DNA of 64,000 nucleotides from contig OX595990.1 in assembly GCA_951394045.1 (NCBI GenBank), forward strand, positions 3,340,549-3,404,548, written 5' to 3'. Shown one piece after another: positions 28,748-40,212 of the stretch. How positions within the stretch are numbered: the first letter of the stretch is position 1; each line of letters begins with the position of its first letter. Source of the stretch: Nitzschia sp. DOCU1. Taxonomy: Eukaryota; Bacillariophyta; Bacillariophyceae; Bacillariales; Bacillariaceae. The position numbers were made by a program, and so were the translations under genes. Below the pieces are notes generated by a model, which worked only from the letters and a program-made list of their open reading frames with translations, was not told the DNA's origin and did not search any database.

Positions 28748-30650
28748 GAAGACTCTTATTCTTGTTTGGTCCTCGTCCTCCTTTGCCTCGTGTCGTGAAC
28801 CACAACAAAAAGAAATATGTGAGGTGTTATTTGTGTGAGGAGTTGATGATGCCGAGGACGTGAGCCACCTCTTCTTCGTGCACCCCAGCGCCCAGCAGGG
28901 TTCTTCTTGCTGTGATGATGCTGGATGGCGATGAAGAAGGGGGTCAAAACCTTTTTCACATTATGCGCAGGATAATGTGGTTAACGTAAGGCGTTGATAG
29001 ATGGATGGGTGCAGAAGGATTGAGGTTGGCGATGGATGATGATGCAACGCGAGGAATCTTACCTGGGACAAGAAGTCGCAATAGGCGTTTACCTGTGGCT
29101 CTGGAAACGGTACAGACGTCGTCTAAATCACAATGGCCTAATTATTAGGACCCTCATATGTAAAAGTCATTCCATGGGTACATGTCTGGTTATATAATTG
29201 GAGAGAGAATTCTTCTTCTATGAAACCTTTGACCACGTCATTTGAAAAGGGGCGCTTTATTGTCTCATCCGCGTTCTTCGCTTCTCTGCTGTGTTACAAA
29301 CCTACTGTTATGTGAGGCCTTTTACCTAGATTAACACTTTTGCTTCAGGCGACCAAGATTAACTGACGTCAACTTCGAACTTGGGCATAAGTCGGCATTG
29401 GGCTTATTATTCCTAGTTGAACAATATCAAAATGCTCTGCATGATTGTTATCGTGAAACTACCGGTAGACCACAGGTGAACATCTCTCTTTATAGCTCTT
29501 TCGAGATACGGGGTAATAATCGTAGAAACAGTACCACCGTGTTAAAACCACGCGTTATTTTGCGGGGTTATTTACGTAGGCTACGTAGCCTCAGTACAAT
29601 AAAAATTTCGTTGCGTAAGCACCGCGCGATATTTTCGACGATGGCGGCACCAGGGCAACGTTGAGGACGATTAGAGTCCATGTCGGCCATGTTGTTTATC
29701 CCCTTACGTAACGCAACAACATCATAATGATATCAAGGCATACCTTGGTGACCGAAGAGGACCAGTCGCTTCGCTCGCCGGAGCGATATCGGCCACATAG
29801 AAATAAGTCGAGTGAGTCTAATCAGCTTTTAGACTCAGTCGACTCGCTTACCACGTAATAATCTATCCGTACTTTCTGCTGCTGCAGGTTTCACCATTGC
29901 GGACCTTGAAAATTTGCGGACCCTAAGGTTTCTATACCATCAAAGGTACTTCCAGATGGGGTACAATACATAGGGTCCGCAAATTTCCTGGAACGACAGC
30001 TTCTATTGAGGGTAGAGTGTCATCGTCGGTAGCTAGCAAAAGCCGCCGATATTTTGGGCGGGAAACGAAAATTTGGGGTGGGCAGGCTCATTTTTTAAAG
30101 TCAAGTACCAGGTTCGTAGGATTCTACAGTTCTAACTTGAAGTACAGAAAGAGCCGTACCGAAAGTTCGACCTCAACGCTGCTTCCCCTGATGCTACTGG
30201 TATTTCTTGAAGAAATTCAGAAACGGATGCTCATCGACGTGATCGCAACAAGTCCATCAATGTATCCGGATAGTAGTCCCAACACCACCACCAACACCCC
30301 GGGCGGCGACGACTCGTCGGTCAACGAAAAAACTGCTACCGGCGGGGGTAGTAAGAATGCACCGGCCGTCATCCAATCACGAAGAAGAAGGTCATGTCTG
30401 CAGCTACAAGAAGCAGTGCTACTAGAGCCGCAATAAAACATGAACGCAAACTGCAAAAAGTGCAACATGCATGTGGTCAATTCGTTCTTATTCTTGAAGA
30501 GCTTCGGTTTAGTATTATAACAACAATGCTTCTTATAGTATAATGATGCTGGTCGTGTGTAGTATGTCGTCGTGTCGTATAATGGTAGTAGTAGTCTTTC
30601 ATGGTGTGATTTGCTGTTTGGTGGTAGAGAGTAGTCGCCGTTGATGATTA
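28748..30650. other. Intergenic between HSF copies, with a small inverted repeat
   Basis: It holds the promoter of HSF copy 1, a TGACGTCA at 29364-29371 and an inverted repeat at 29910-29986. Plus-strand frames at 29398-29664 and 30017-30436 lack recognisable domains. The second has plausible Ser/Thr/Pro composition but a full-length antisense rival, so neither is called. Confidence 0.4.
29910..29986. repeat. 16-bp inverted repeat pair
   Basis: Arms at 29910-29925 and 29971-29986 are exact reverse complements, separated by 45 nt. The 9-mer TTGCGGACC of the left arm also occurs just before it (29898-29906). It could be the ends of a small non-autonomous element, or a binding site. Confidence 0.55.
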
Positions 30651-32308
30651 TCATAACTCGGAAAAAGATACTTTTGTCGCCATGCCAACAGCAAGAGGCC
30701 GTGGCTCGAACAAGTCTTCATGTTTTTCAAATGTCGTCATCAGCAGAACGTCATCATGATACCCGGAGGAATCATCGTGGTCGTCCGGACTTTCGCCTTT
30801 TTCTTCTTCTCTCATGGGACTATCGGCCGAAACAACAAAAAGGGCGTCTTCAAGAAAGGCAGCTGCGGGGAAGTTCTTGTTCTCCTCCAACGAAGAGAAC
30901 CAATTGTTCTTGCCTCCATCACCACAATGTTCTTCTTGATTGATGCTAGCAGTAGTACTAGTACCAGTGTAAATTCCTTCGTGTTGTTCTGTCAAGAAGG
31001 CATCGCGCTCCTTGCATAACATGAGTAGTTGCTGCTGTAATGTTCGGAGGACTGTCGTGTGCTGATTATAGTCCTCGCTACCAGCAGCTGTGGAGACGTT
31101 CCATTCGGCATTCTTGTTTTTCATCATCGTCCCTGAATACGCCGGGAACGCTGACGTAGTAGTAGTAGCCACATCGTTGTTCCAAGCAGCATTTCCAGTA
31201 TGATAGCGTGATCCTGGTGTTTGTTGATAGTGGTAGTGATGGTGGTGGGGAGACCAATCGCTGACGACGTTTCCAAGAGGAACTCTTGGTGATTTGCTCA
31301 TCCTCAACGACGATGGGGGGCACAGCGACATCGAATAGCCGATGGCATCACAAAGAAAGAGCCCAGCAGGAGCACCTGAGTTAGTAGTACTGCTCAGCGT
31401 AGAGGACGACGACGACGAAGTAGTAGCAGTGCTGTGGGCGGTAGTAGTAGTATTCGTGGAGCACGATGATCGAGGACTGTCCCCAGAGGAGCCTGCTTCT
31501 GATGTTTGTGTGCTTTGCCAATACTCTCTGGGGGCAGGCTGGGATGTTGATTCCTTCTTGTTTTTCTTAGGACCGCGTAACTGTCCGGTTCCCTTGACTT
31601 TCTCTCGAAACATCCGTTTACAAAGTTCTTTCTTCCCTTTCACAAAGTGAGTGTGAAAATCTGGAGTGCAATCGGAGCGAGCAGCGAGAGAGGAACAAAG
31701 AATGAGATTGATCATCGAGAGCACACAATCATAACAGCAAAAGAAAGCAAAACACTCCGTCCTTCGTGGTGCTGGTCGTCGCGGCCTCAACCCTTTCCCT
31801 TCCTCGTCACTATCTTCTTTCAATCGCGGCAGCAAAGGCGATGCATGATCACATGATCACTGTAACTTACAATAACCTTTCTCTGGCCCTTGGTTGATGC
31901 AAGAAAGCCCCCAAATGTTGACTATAGCCGAACGCATGCAAAGGCAGCACCAGGAAGAAGAAAGAGGCAAGCGAGGAAAAAAACAGACATCATCAGAGCA
32001 GCGCAAAGGCGAAAGTTTTTAGTGTAAATTCAGGAGGGCGCCCCCGACGACGGACCCTACTAGTGCTAGCTAGTATTGTACTCACGTTGTCGCACGAAGC
32101 TCTTGTATTTCGTTTGCTTGAAAAAGCGAGGTAGAATTTTCGTCATGAACTTTTCTTTGTGGTGCACTTTGAAGCATCGGCCACTAGGATCCCAGCCCAC
32201 AATATCCGATTCATCGTTCTTTTCCGCGTCTTCCAACAAGTCATGGAGAAGCACAGGAAAGAGCGACTTTTCGATCTGATCCTGCTGTTCTTGCGAGGAG
32301 GCTGTCAT
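30651..32308 (-). CDS. HSF-type transcription factor, copy 2 (intact, three exons)
   Basis: The ATG is at 32308 (the frame is open to a TTG at 32338). Exons: 32308-32086, 31921-31871 and 31660-30651; introns of 164 and 210 bp with GTGAGT/GTAAGT donors and ATAG/CCAG acceptors. The product is 427 residues. The joined HSF domain reads IEKSLFPVLLHDLLED, WDPSGRCFKVHHKEKF, ILPRFFKQTKYKSFVRQ, LNIWGL, INQGPEKGYYFHTHFVKG and REKVKG. Every junction restores family-typical residues, which proves the splice sites. Copy 2 has WGL where WGF is usual. The rest is Ser/Thr/His/Asn-rich, with a possible oligomerisation helix (LRTLQQQLLMLCKERDAFL), and an acidic tail ending ATKVSFSEL. HSFs bind nGAAn repeats and control stress genes; the diatom HSF family is very large. 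The lack of a recognised HR-A/B heptad array is typical of that expansion. Confidence 0.88.
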
Positions 32309-35300
32309 GGTGGGAGTTGTTTCGTCAATTGACACCAATTCCTTTGCTTCGAGAAATAATGACGCAAAAGGATGGAATGAAATGGTGATCGCGGGAGAAG
32401 AGGACGTGGTAAGGGACGGCGGATAAATCCTTGTTCTGCGGCATTCGGTAGCTGCACTATGCTACAGTACGGAGGGCTTAGAATTGCAAGTTGACAATAT
32501 GACGATGCCGTGGTGTGGCGACGAAGTTTGGATGGAGTTGGGTGATGGATGATGATGTGGTGGTTGGAATGAGATGGTGTCGCAATGATAAGCCTTCAAC
32601 CTGGTAGCAAACGCAACTAACTTAAAATTGCCAATAAGAACGGCAATAGCGTTGAAATAAGCCCTTTGGGTTGACCCCGATTTTGACTTTTGACGAATAC
32701 GAAGAATTAAGGTTCTCATCATCTCCGAGCACGAACATTAGGAACAAATTCGGCACCATCTGCATTCTTCGCTTCTCAAGCAATCAAGGCTAACTGTCGA
32801 TTGCACTTACGGTGGTAGTAAGGAGATAACCACATGGCATTGAATGCTCGGTTGTTTGCGTTTAGGAATAGTGCCGGCAGGGACAAAACGTGGTACAGCT
32901 GTTTTGGGGCGACCAAAATCACCGGTATGTGGTTCTTGCCGAAACTTTGAAATTAGCGTCAGAACTTCGAAATTCAACCGTCTTTTGTTGTCCTGTTGTT
33001 CCGTTTTTCATGCGTTCATATTGAAAAGGTATGCAATATTCGTCCTTCTAAACCTCGACAGTTCGACATCAATCCCTGGTAGTCTATTGAGAGGCGCTTC
33101 AAGAACCAAAAAAACGGATGTGTGTGACTTACATTCTGATTTCCCATTGTAGATCCGATCATGACAAGTCGACCAGTTAATTATCCGGGTAGCAGAGGAA
33201 TTAAAAGAAGAACGACAAGGTTCTTCATCCTTGGATGCTTAAATAGAAATTGCTTCTCGCTGATGTGCCCTTCGTGTGACATCACCGTCATCTGGATTCT
33301 CAAATCCCAGAAGGGAGATTGGGACCTCGACGTTGCCGACGCTCGTCAAGACCTCCCAACGAAATAAGCCGAGAGAGTCCAGAGCAAAGCCTCGTGCCGA
33401 TCGTTGGCCCGCTGCGTCGGCGGTGAACGAGAAACGCCACGACCCCCTATGGATCATGCTGTCTCACGACGATGGTCCGTCCTTCCAGCACCACCCCTTT
33501 GGTGGTTGAGGATAAATAAACAACGTCCTCATCATGAAGACACAGACTTCACAAGCGAAGAGTGTTGTGAGTCTCGGTGGTGCTGCAATAAGGATGGACG
33601 AAATCTCCTCCTGGCCTTCTACCCGATTCGAAGGAGCCCGTCCAAAGCCAGTCTCATCATTATCTACGCGGATATCTATCTGTTGCTGGCGCATTTCGGA
33701 CGACGAACGCCTGGTCGACTCGCCGCATTTCCTATATTGAGCAAGAAGGAGCGGCTTGCAGGACTGTCAAGAATGCCAACGCCCACGAATGTATCCGCAA
33801 CAGTAACTGGATCTGCAGGAGCTTGGCAACAAGAAGCCTTCAGTGCCTTCGAACAAGCAATAACTGCGATGGGACAAGAATTGGTTTTGTAGCACAAAGT
33901 CCAAGAACTTTTTGTTGCTGCTTCTTGGCTCGGGCTGGCTGTTGGAATAAATCGTGGTCGCCCCCCCAAAGTGCTGGAAGACTGCAGACAACGGAGCCAG
34001 GGTCCCCTCTCGAATGCGTTGTCCACAAACTACTCAACCTGTGAGAGCTCGACATGCCACATCAGTCCACCAGCAGTGTCTCGAGGAAAAGTCGATATGG
34101 GGACGGGCAAGTCCTGGTCACATTTTGCTGAGCTTGCGATCAAGAACCAGAGAAGCTGAAGGAGCCTTCTACTACTTTTAGTATGGTATCATATCGCGCG
34201 ATGTATCTAATCACGGGCGAGGACAAGGACAAGCAGCACCGCTAGGCAACGTCGTGAGCTTTTGGCGTCACAAGGATGATGGTTTAACCAACACCGGCGC
34301 TGAACATCATTCTCTCGTAAAAAACGCGAGCATGCTGTTATTGTTGCCTTCATAACTCCTCTTGTTGTGCGTCCGATACGACAAACTGGTGCCAGAGCAG
34401 GGGATTGCCAACCCGGAAACAGCATCAAGCACAAAACCTCTCTGGTTCGAGCTGCTGAAACAATGGACATACCATGCTTTTTGGCGCAAGTTTTATTTCC
34501 AACGCACTCCTACTAGCTGCCTCTGCTGCTAGAGCCCATGGTGCATGACGACCACAGGGCATTTACCCACCACCAACAAGGTATCACGACGGCTTGATGA
34601 CAAGAGAGAGAGGACATTCGCTGAAAGTTATTCGAATCTAGAGCTTACATCGTATTAGTCCAAGCAAGTCATACTAGCTAGTAAAAATCAATTTCGACGC
34701 TGCATGCCGTCGTCATCCTTGTTGTGGTGGCACCACTAGTACTAGTAGCACCTAGTACTTAAAGAGAACTTTCTGTGCTGCAACGGCTGCCTATGGCGTC
34801 GCTTCCCTCCTCGCTCAGAGCATCCTGCCTTGCCTTTCTGTTGCTGCTTCCTTTCGTCATGACATCCCGGGGTAGTCTTCGCCTACTTTAGTAGAAAGAC
34901 TTGCCCCAGGCCACAGTACTAGTGCTACTAGTACTACTACTAGCTACCGGCGGTAGTAGCTAGGGACGGGAGAGGGCGCACGAAATGCTGAAGCAGCAAG
35001 AACTGGGAAAGTGGTGTGAGGAGAGTTAGGTGCCGTCTCGCCATTCGTGGATCGATTTTTTCTTGAAGATTTGGTCTCTATCATAGAGTAATTGTGAATC
35101 CAGGATTACCAATCATCCTATGATATCATTTTGGCATTTGAGTTCAAGAGGGGCTGTGGCTATTACCAGTTCCCGGCCATGATGTACCGCATTACGGACT
35201 AAAATGTTGTGAAGGGGGGAAATTGAAAACACTTCGGAACTTCGGCTTTTCCTTTTCTTCTCTTTTATACATATGCATTATAGCCTCGGATTGGGCGTGT

Positions 35301-35519
35301 TGAAGTCCTGGGCTTTGCTATTGAAGAATCGGAGGAATTTGGTCTTGAACGAATCTTTTGTGATGCGGCCGGGAAATAGCCCTTTACGATCAAAAACATA
35401 GCCTCCGGAACACCAAAATTCTACCCGGCAGAGCAGCATTCCCATGGATGAAAAATCCCTCTTTCCGCTCACAATTTTGTTTTCATACCCAACGGTTGCT
35501 TGTTATCATTTCCTCCAAG
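32309..35519. other. Long gene-poor region with a decayed open frame
   Basis: About 3.2 kb. HSF copy 2 starts at the left edge. The middle (33160-34490) is full of overlapping frames on both strands with no recognised domain (see the entry at 33404). CTAGTAG/CTAGCTAG tracts occur at 34673-34765 and 34918-34968. No complete gene is supported. Confidence 0.45.
33404..34159 (+). pseudogene. Unrecognised open frame interrupted by one stop codon
   Basis: One frame is open from 33404 to a TAG at 33890-33892 and continues open in the same frame to a TGA at 34157-34159, about 250 codons in total. The second part has protein-like composition (QELFVAASWLGLAVGINRG, then SRGKVDMGTGKSW). The first has a hydrophobic run ASLIIIYADIYLLLAHFG. 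No family is recognised, and antisense frames are nearly as long. It may be a decayed gene, an exon pair, or chance. Confidence 0.2.
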
Positions 35520-36014
35520 ATGCCACAACAATCTATAATCATTGATGCTGCAAGTATGCGATACATCAGCCAAGAAATCGGAAGGACGAGTAATTGCGTC
35601 GACGGGGAAATAGCCTCGTCTGTGGTGAGCGACCTGTCAGACGCTGATTGGAGTGCGAGTTTGGGTTCAACCGGGGACGCTTTGGAAGAAGAAATGCCCC
35701 TTCATGATTCAGAACCGATTGTGAACACGGTTCCAGGGCACTTGCGTCGCCGACCGAGGTCGAGCTGTTCTGACCTACTAAGTTTGGACTCTCATGATCT
35801 CGCTGGATGCCGGCGTACCCATCGATGGGAGCGAATGCGAAATGCTACGAGGAAAGACCACTGCCCGTCCTCCGTAGTCAGGGCTACTTCACCATGCAAG
35901 AATATCAACGTTGTCGACGCCAAAGATAATGTTACGGCCAAGTCTGACCTCATTGCCAGTGCTACAATCATTCTGGCACCTCGGCGACAGTCGATTACAA
36001 ACTGTGCGGCTTAG
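35520..36014 (+). CDS. Disordered DEWS/RRxS-AA family protein, member 1
   Basis: ATG 35520 gives 164 residues; the upstream in-frame ATG 35448 adds 24 residues that no relative has. Residues 40-55 contain ADWSASLGSTG, equivalent to the DEWSLSLGG block of the relatives. VPGHLRRRPRSSCSDLLSLD (71-90) matches IPGHLYRLQRRGS of the member at 43814. The C-terminus is APRRQSITNCAA, the family ending RRxSIxxxAA. The protein is Ser/Arg/Asp-rich and probably disordered throughout. It is first of four plus-strand members spread over 9 kb. Known domains are absent. The conserved RRxS sites look like basophilic-kinase sites (inference). Function is unknown. Confidence 0.65.
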   Translation: MPQQSIIIDAASMRYISQEIGRTSNCVDGEIASSVVSDLSDADWSASLGSTGDALEEEMPLHDSEPIVNTVPGHLRRRPRSSCSDLLSLDSHDLAGCRRTHRWERMRNATRKDHCPSSVVRATSPCKNINVVDAKDNVTAKSDLIASATIILAPRRQSITNCAA

Positions 36015-37521
36015 CTATTTTTAAACGATTAGAGCAACAATAGACTAGTTTCGTGATTGCGTGGTAATAGATCTGTCTCCTTCCTTCCGACGTAGCTGAT
36101 CTTCTTGGCCCAATAACACCATGATAGCCTAGCCCAATCGGTTGAAGGGGAATATTGCACGAAACGCAAAGAGATCTCGGCTTCGCCCCAGCACTACACA
36201 TTTGCTAAATTGTGGCCCTGCCTATCGGAAGAATGCTGTTAGTCTCCGGCGAAAGTATCAGTATCAAAAGGAGCCGCTTGTTCCTCTGTACTAAGAACAA
36301 GGAAGTAAACCAGGAGCACTTCTGGGTAGCGAGACATCAACACATAGACTCAAAATATGATATCGATTTATAAAGATAGCGGAGGTGGAGATAGGATGAA
36401 GGCTAATCATGGCCTTTGTCTTGATAACCGGGTTCTTGCCTACCGGTAGTCGAGTGGTGCATCCTTTTGGTGAAAGCCGCAACTGAGCTTACCGACATTC
36501 TTGGTCCCGCACCATCAGTCCCAACAACGCGACTCACGCGGGCCCACCAGCCGAAGAATCTTAATCTGGCAACAATGAAAGAAATGGGCGAAGATGGTTC
36601 AATCCCAACAGTAGAGGTAGTGGCATGCAATTGCGGGGTGGATTGACGCGATGGACGGGAGAAGCTATGAACGCTGCTGTTATTTCTTCTTCTAGCAACA
36701 GTCCCACTTGAACCGCCGCACCGTATATATCGACGAATCGCCTCTTTGTGCTTGATTGCACAATAAAAGGTTCCTGTTGCGGAGGTCGCTCCATGAAACT
36801 GCCAGGATCTCGGGTAATACTACGTTGCCGCCGTCGCTGTCACCACGGTGGTGCATTTTGTCCTTGACACGGCGCAGCAGTATTATCGATTTTGTACATA
36901 CTCCAGAGCACAGTAGCTAATCTCGCGCTGGCCCACAAGCACAATTCAAAACTTTCAGCAACTTTGCCTTGGTCCGAGAACATGTTGCAATTGCAATGTC
37001 ATTGGAAACTCCTCAAATGGCCGAGACGCTGCACGATCATCTCATCTTGTCAAGAAGTCTCTTAGGCGACAAAAGAACTATCATTAGAAGCCACAGCCGG
37101 TCGCGACAGCAGCACCACCACCACCACCACCAATCATAACCTCGAGTGCCAATAGGTGGAAAAGCGAAATATCAAAAGCAAGTTTCAAAAAGATGTTTTC
37201 TACCAAGGCGAAAGCAGCATAAAGCCCGCCTGATGACGGCAGGAGAGCGTGTTTGCAAAGTTCTGCCGGACTCTCTCTCGCCACTGGCCATTATGAGCCG
37301 TGCGACTTTTGCGACGATGCGAAACGGAAAATCGAACAAAGTTTGTCCGAGGGCAATAAAAAGAAATCCCGAAAAGTCACTATGGAACTTTAATCTTGCC
37401 TACCGGGTAGTGTGGGTGCAGGCCCCGGTTGAACTTCAGTCACAGCTAAAGTAGGAAGGGCTTTCCGAAAAAGACCGAACGAGCACAAAGCAAATCCTCT
37501 TCATAAAGCACATCTTCGAAC
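36015..37521. other. Intergenic between members 1 and 2
   Basis: About 1.5 kb with overlapping minus-strand frames at 36403-36630 and 36561-36794 that could be one decayed frame with a shift, but no domain is recognised. A CACCAC run lies at 37113-37128. No gene is called. Confidence 0.35.
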
Positions 37522-38265
37522 ATGAAATCATCTCAAGAAAAGAAAGGTCACCAGCAAACTACTGCTGTGTACATCGACATCTTAGCCGTTCTTGCGACAG
37601 AGCGAAGTTTCCAAGAAGGGGGTTCCTCGGGCACGGGTCGGACCATATCAACTGGCGCATCCCATGATAGTTTTTATGAAGATGAATGGAGCCTCAGCTT
37701 AGCCCCGGTCGAGGGCGACAAGAACAAGAAGGAAAATCTCCCCGGAAAGCGCCGCTGCTTTGCCCGGCGGAGAGGCTCCAACGCCAGCACTGACTCTCTT
37801 GAAGTCTCGAACTGCAGCCGTCTGGTACGCAACGGTACTCACGCTCACGGTTCAGAAAGGAAATTCCAACCACAAAATGTGATCTTCGACAATTTGGCAG
37901 AGATCGGCCGGAGCCAGGGAACTCATCTTGCTACCAGCGAGGAATATGGCCTTGGTAATAGCTCATGCTGTGACGGCGACGATGAATGGTTTGTCAGTCT
38001 CGCCCCACCTGAAGAGATCAGAAGTCGCGATGGTCGCCAAAGAAGCCGACAACGTATGACCCGGCGTGGGTCGAACACAAGTACCGACTCGTTCGAACTG
38101 GCAGACTGTCCTCGGCACAATAGGACGAGAGAACAACGATTACATCAGGAAATGGCGGCCGCCGAAACCTGCACCAAGGAAACCAATGGCAAGGCGTCGC
38201 CTTCCCAGCAGCAGACCTTCATCCCGATGCCCAGACGGCTTTCGTTGTCAAACGCTGCCGCTTAA
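37522..38265 (+). CDS. Disordered DEWS/RRxS-AA family protein, member 2 (internal duplication)
   Basis: The protein has 247 residues. Two copies of the family module lie in one protein: EDEWSLSLAPVEG (53-65) with RRRGSNASTDSLEV (82-95), and DDEWFVSLAPPEE (153-165) with RRGSNTSTDSFELADC (181-196). The spacing between the block pairs is similar, so this is an internal tandem duplication of about 100 residues. The C-terminus PMPRRLSLSNAAA keeps the family ending. The N-terminal part YIDILAVLATERSF (17-30) is the only hydrophobic stretch. There is no known fold. RRGSN(A/T)STDS is a strong candidate for repeated phosphorylation (inference). Confidence 0.75.
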   Translation: MKSSQEKKGHQQTTAVYIDILAVLATERSFQEGGSSGTGRTISTGASHDSFYEDEWSLSLAPVEGDKNKKENLPGKRRCFARRRGSNASTDSLEVSNCSRLVRNGTHAHGSERKFQPQNVIFDNLAEIGRSQGTHLATSEEYGLGNSSCCDGDDEWFVSLAPPEEIRSRDGRQRSRQRMTRRGSNTSTDSFELADCPRHNRTREQRLHQEMAAAETCTKETNGKASPSQQQTFIPMPRRLSLSNAAA

Positions 38266-39339
38266 CCAGCAGGACTGGTGCCGTGGGTAAGCAGAATCCA
38301 CCCAAGTTTTGTTGTAGAAGCTGCAGATTCATTTAACGCCATGATAGCACCCCTGATAGAGGACGCCAGGCCATCATAGTTAACAAGGGAAAAGTTTTAT
38401 CCTCTCTGCCCAAAGAGTCCACCAGCTACTAGTGTTGGAGATAAGTCGGGCTCGGACGACTCGGAAGAAACCAAGACGACTAGGCGTACCAACGAAATAG
38501 CAAAACGCCGGGCGAGGCAGCCGACCGCACATGACGGAAGGCTAGTGACAAGGGTTACGACATTGAGGAAGAAGCAGACACAAGATATGGAGAAGAAGAA
38601 AGGGGTGTCAGACGAGAGAAAGAACAAGAGCGTGCCGGAAGGAGGTTGGCAGATGGTGAAGCCACGAGGTAGAGCTACATGGGCCCAAGTAGTGGCGACG
38701 GAGAGCGAAGGTGCAAATGGCACTAGGCCTCGTGCGTCAGTGGCGACGACTGCAAAAGGCGGCGTCGCACTAGGTAGAAAATACAACCCCGGCAGCGGTG
38801 TTTCCAAGCTCATTACTTGGAAACAATCCAGTTAGTAAGAACAGTTGAACCGACTTCTCTTCCCTAACCAAGTTTCAACTACATCGATAGGAAACGCTCT
38901 ACGTGGATCGCGTAGGGTATCGAGTGCTAGTGTGAGTATTTACAACAACTAGGCAGTACAGTACAGAGTATTTAGCCGTCTAAATGTTTTGATTTCGGAT
39001 AAACCCTTCAAGCGGAGCGAACGTCCCTCGGAGAGGTAACGGATAATAAAGCTATCGGAATCCTTTAAGTATCAAAGGAGCTCCCGCATCCACGTCTGTC
39101 GCGAACGTTGCGCTACCGGTGTGGCGACCCCGGTTCGCAACATAACATCTGGGCCCCCTGAGATGCACTGTGTGATACAGATATCCCGATGAGCGAATCG
39201 TGTTAGCGAGCTGCACCAATTTCCGGTACTACTAGAGGCCGAGTTTCTTGCTTGGAAACCCCGACATAGTTTGAAAGATTGTTGCACCAGCAACACATTA
39301 CGATTGCTTTCATCACAGTAAAGGAGATCAAAAGAAATC
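38266..39339. other. Intergenic with a Lys/Arg-rich open fragment at 38380-38835
   Basis: The plus strand is open for about 150 codons ending at a TAG (38833-38835) with no ATG start in its first part. It reads as Ser/Asp- then Lys/Arg-rich (SGSDDSEETKTTRRTNEIAK, GGWQMVKPRGRATWAQVV). The composition recalls basic gag-like or nuclear proteins, and it may be a decayed retroelement or gene fragment. An antisense frame of similar length exists. The rest is unremarkable. Confidence 0.3.
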
Positions 39340-40212
39340 ATGCCATCCCCGTTCCATTCCTTCGGTTCCTCTGGAGCTGTAGCGGACGATCCAAACTTCA
39401 ACAGCGTGTCTACCATAGGCTCTATCTCTCTGAGCCAACTCGACAGCGATGAATCAAGTTACGAGTCTGACTTGTCCTCAATCGACGACGAGCAAGACCA
39501 GCATGAACACTGTGGAAAGTTCATTGAATTCAAGACGCATTTGCGAGCCTCTGTTGACGACCAGAGGTCAGTCGCTAGTAATGCCTCGGTTTCTTTCGAA
39601 GAGGATGATCATCCGCTTTCTGTGGTTCATGGCGATGGAGGTCCCGGCACCCAAATCGACAATGTTGAGGATGGTGATGAGTGGAGTTGTACCATAGTAT
39701 TCGGCGGGGAGGAGGAGTCCAGCACTACCGAGTCGTCGTACCCCAAGATTTCCCGACGATTCGTACGTCCGACTCAACTAAGATCGGAACGGCCCACTAG
39801 AAGGTCATCTGATTATACCGTTGACTCGCTCAAAGTCATTGAGATGAGAAGAAAGGCTACTGTTGCTGCCGATGATGATGACTCGATTGATATATCCAGC
39901 GAAGAAGAGGAGGAGGAAGACTTTCACAGACATCGTGGTACTTTTCAAGCCAACGGCCGCGCCAAGACCACGACGCCCAAGCGAAGCAGCCAACGGGACT
40001 CTCGTAGAAGCAAGCGCCATCCACACCCACAAGAATCCCACAGTTATGACGGCGCCAGTGTCGATTCGCTCAAGCTGATCGCATTGTCTCGACACCGACG
40101 CGAGGCTTCGCGTGACGATAGAGCTACTGAACCCCCAATGTTTGCTAGCAATCGGGGTCGTCGTTGCATTGCAGTCGCTCCGCGACGCTCCATATCCAGC
40201 TCGGCTGCCTAA
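39340..40212 (+). CDS. Disordered DEWS/RRxS-AA family protein, member 3
   Basis: The protein has 290 residues. An acidic head DSDESSYESDLSSIDDEQD (35-53) is followed by EHCGKFIEFKTHLRA (56-70), a block shared with member 4. GDEWSCTIVFGG (112-123) is the DEWS block. RRSSDYTVDSLKVIEM (154-169) and SYDGASVDSLKLIAL (235-249) are two copies of the DSLK block, with an acidic run EEEEEED between. The C-terminus is VAPRRSISSSAA. The 5' flank resembles that of member 4 (CATAG..TTTGAA, then CTCATCACA-like stretches before ATG), so promoter DNA was duplicated too. It is mostly disordered, and function is unknown. Confidence 0.75.
   Translation: MPSPFHSFGSSGAVADDPNFNSVSTIGSISLSQLDSDESSYESDLSSIDDEQDQHEHCGKFIEFKTHLRASVDDQRSVASNASVSFEEDDHPLSVVHGDGGPGTQIDNVEDGDEWSCTIVFGGEEESSTTESSYPKISRRFVRPTQLRSERPTRRSSDYTVDSLKVIEMRRKATVAADDDDSIDISSEEEEEEDFHRHRGTFQANGRAKTTTPKRSSQRDSRRSKRHPHPQESHSYDGASVDSLKLIALSRHRREASRDDRATEPPMFASNRGRRCIAVAPRRSISSSAA

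Noticed and set aside
38380..38835. Basic open fragment as a gene
   Set aside because: No ATG near its beginning and an antisense rival of similar length; kept only as a possible decayed fragment.
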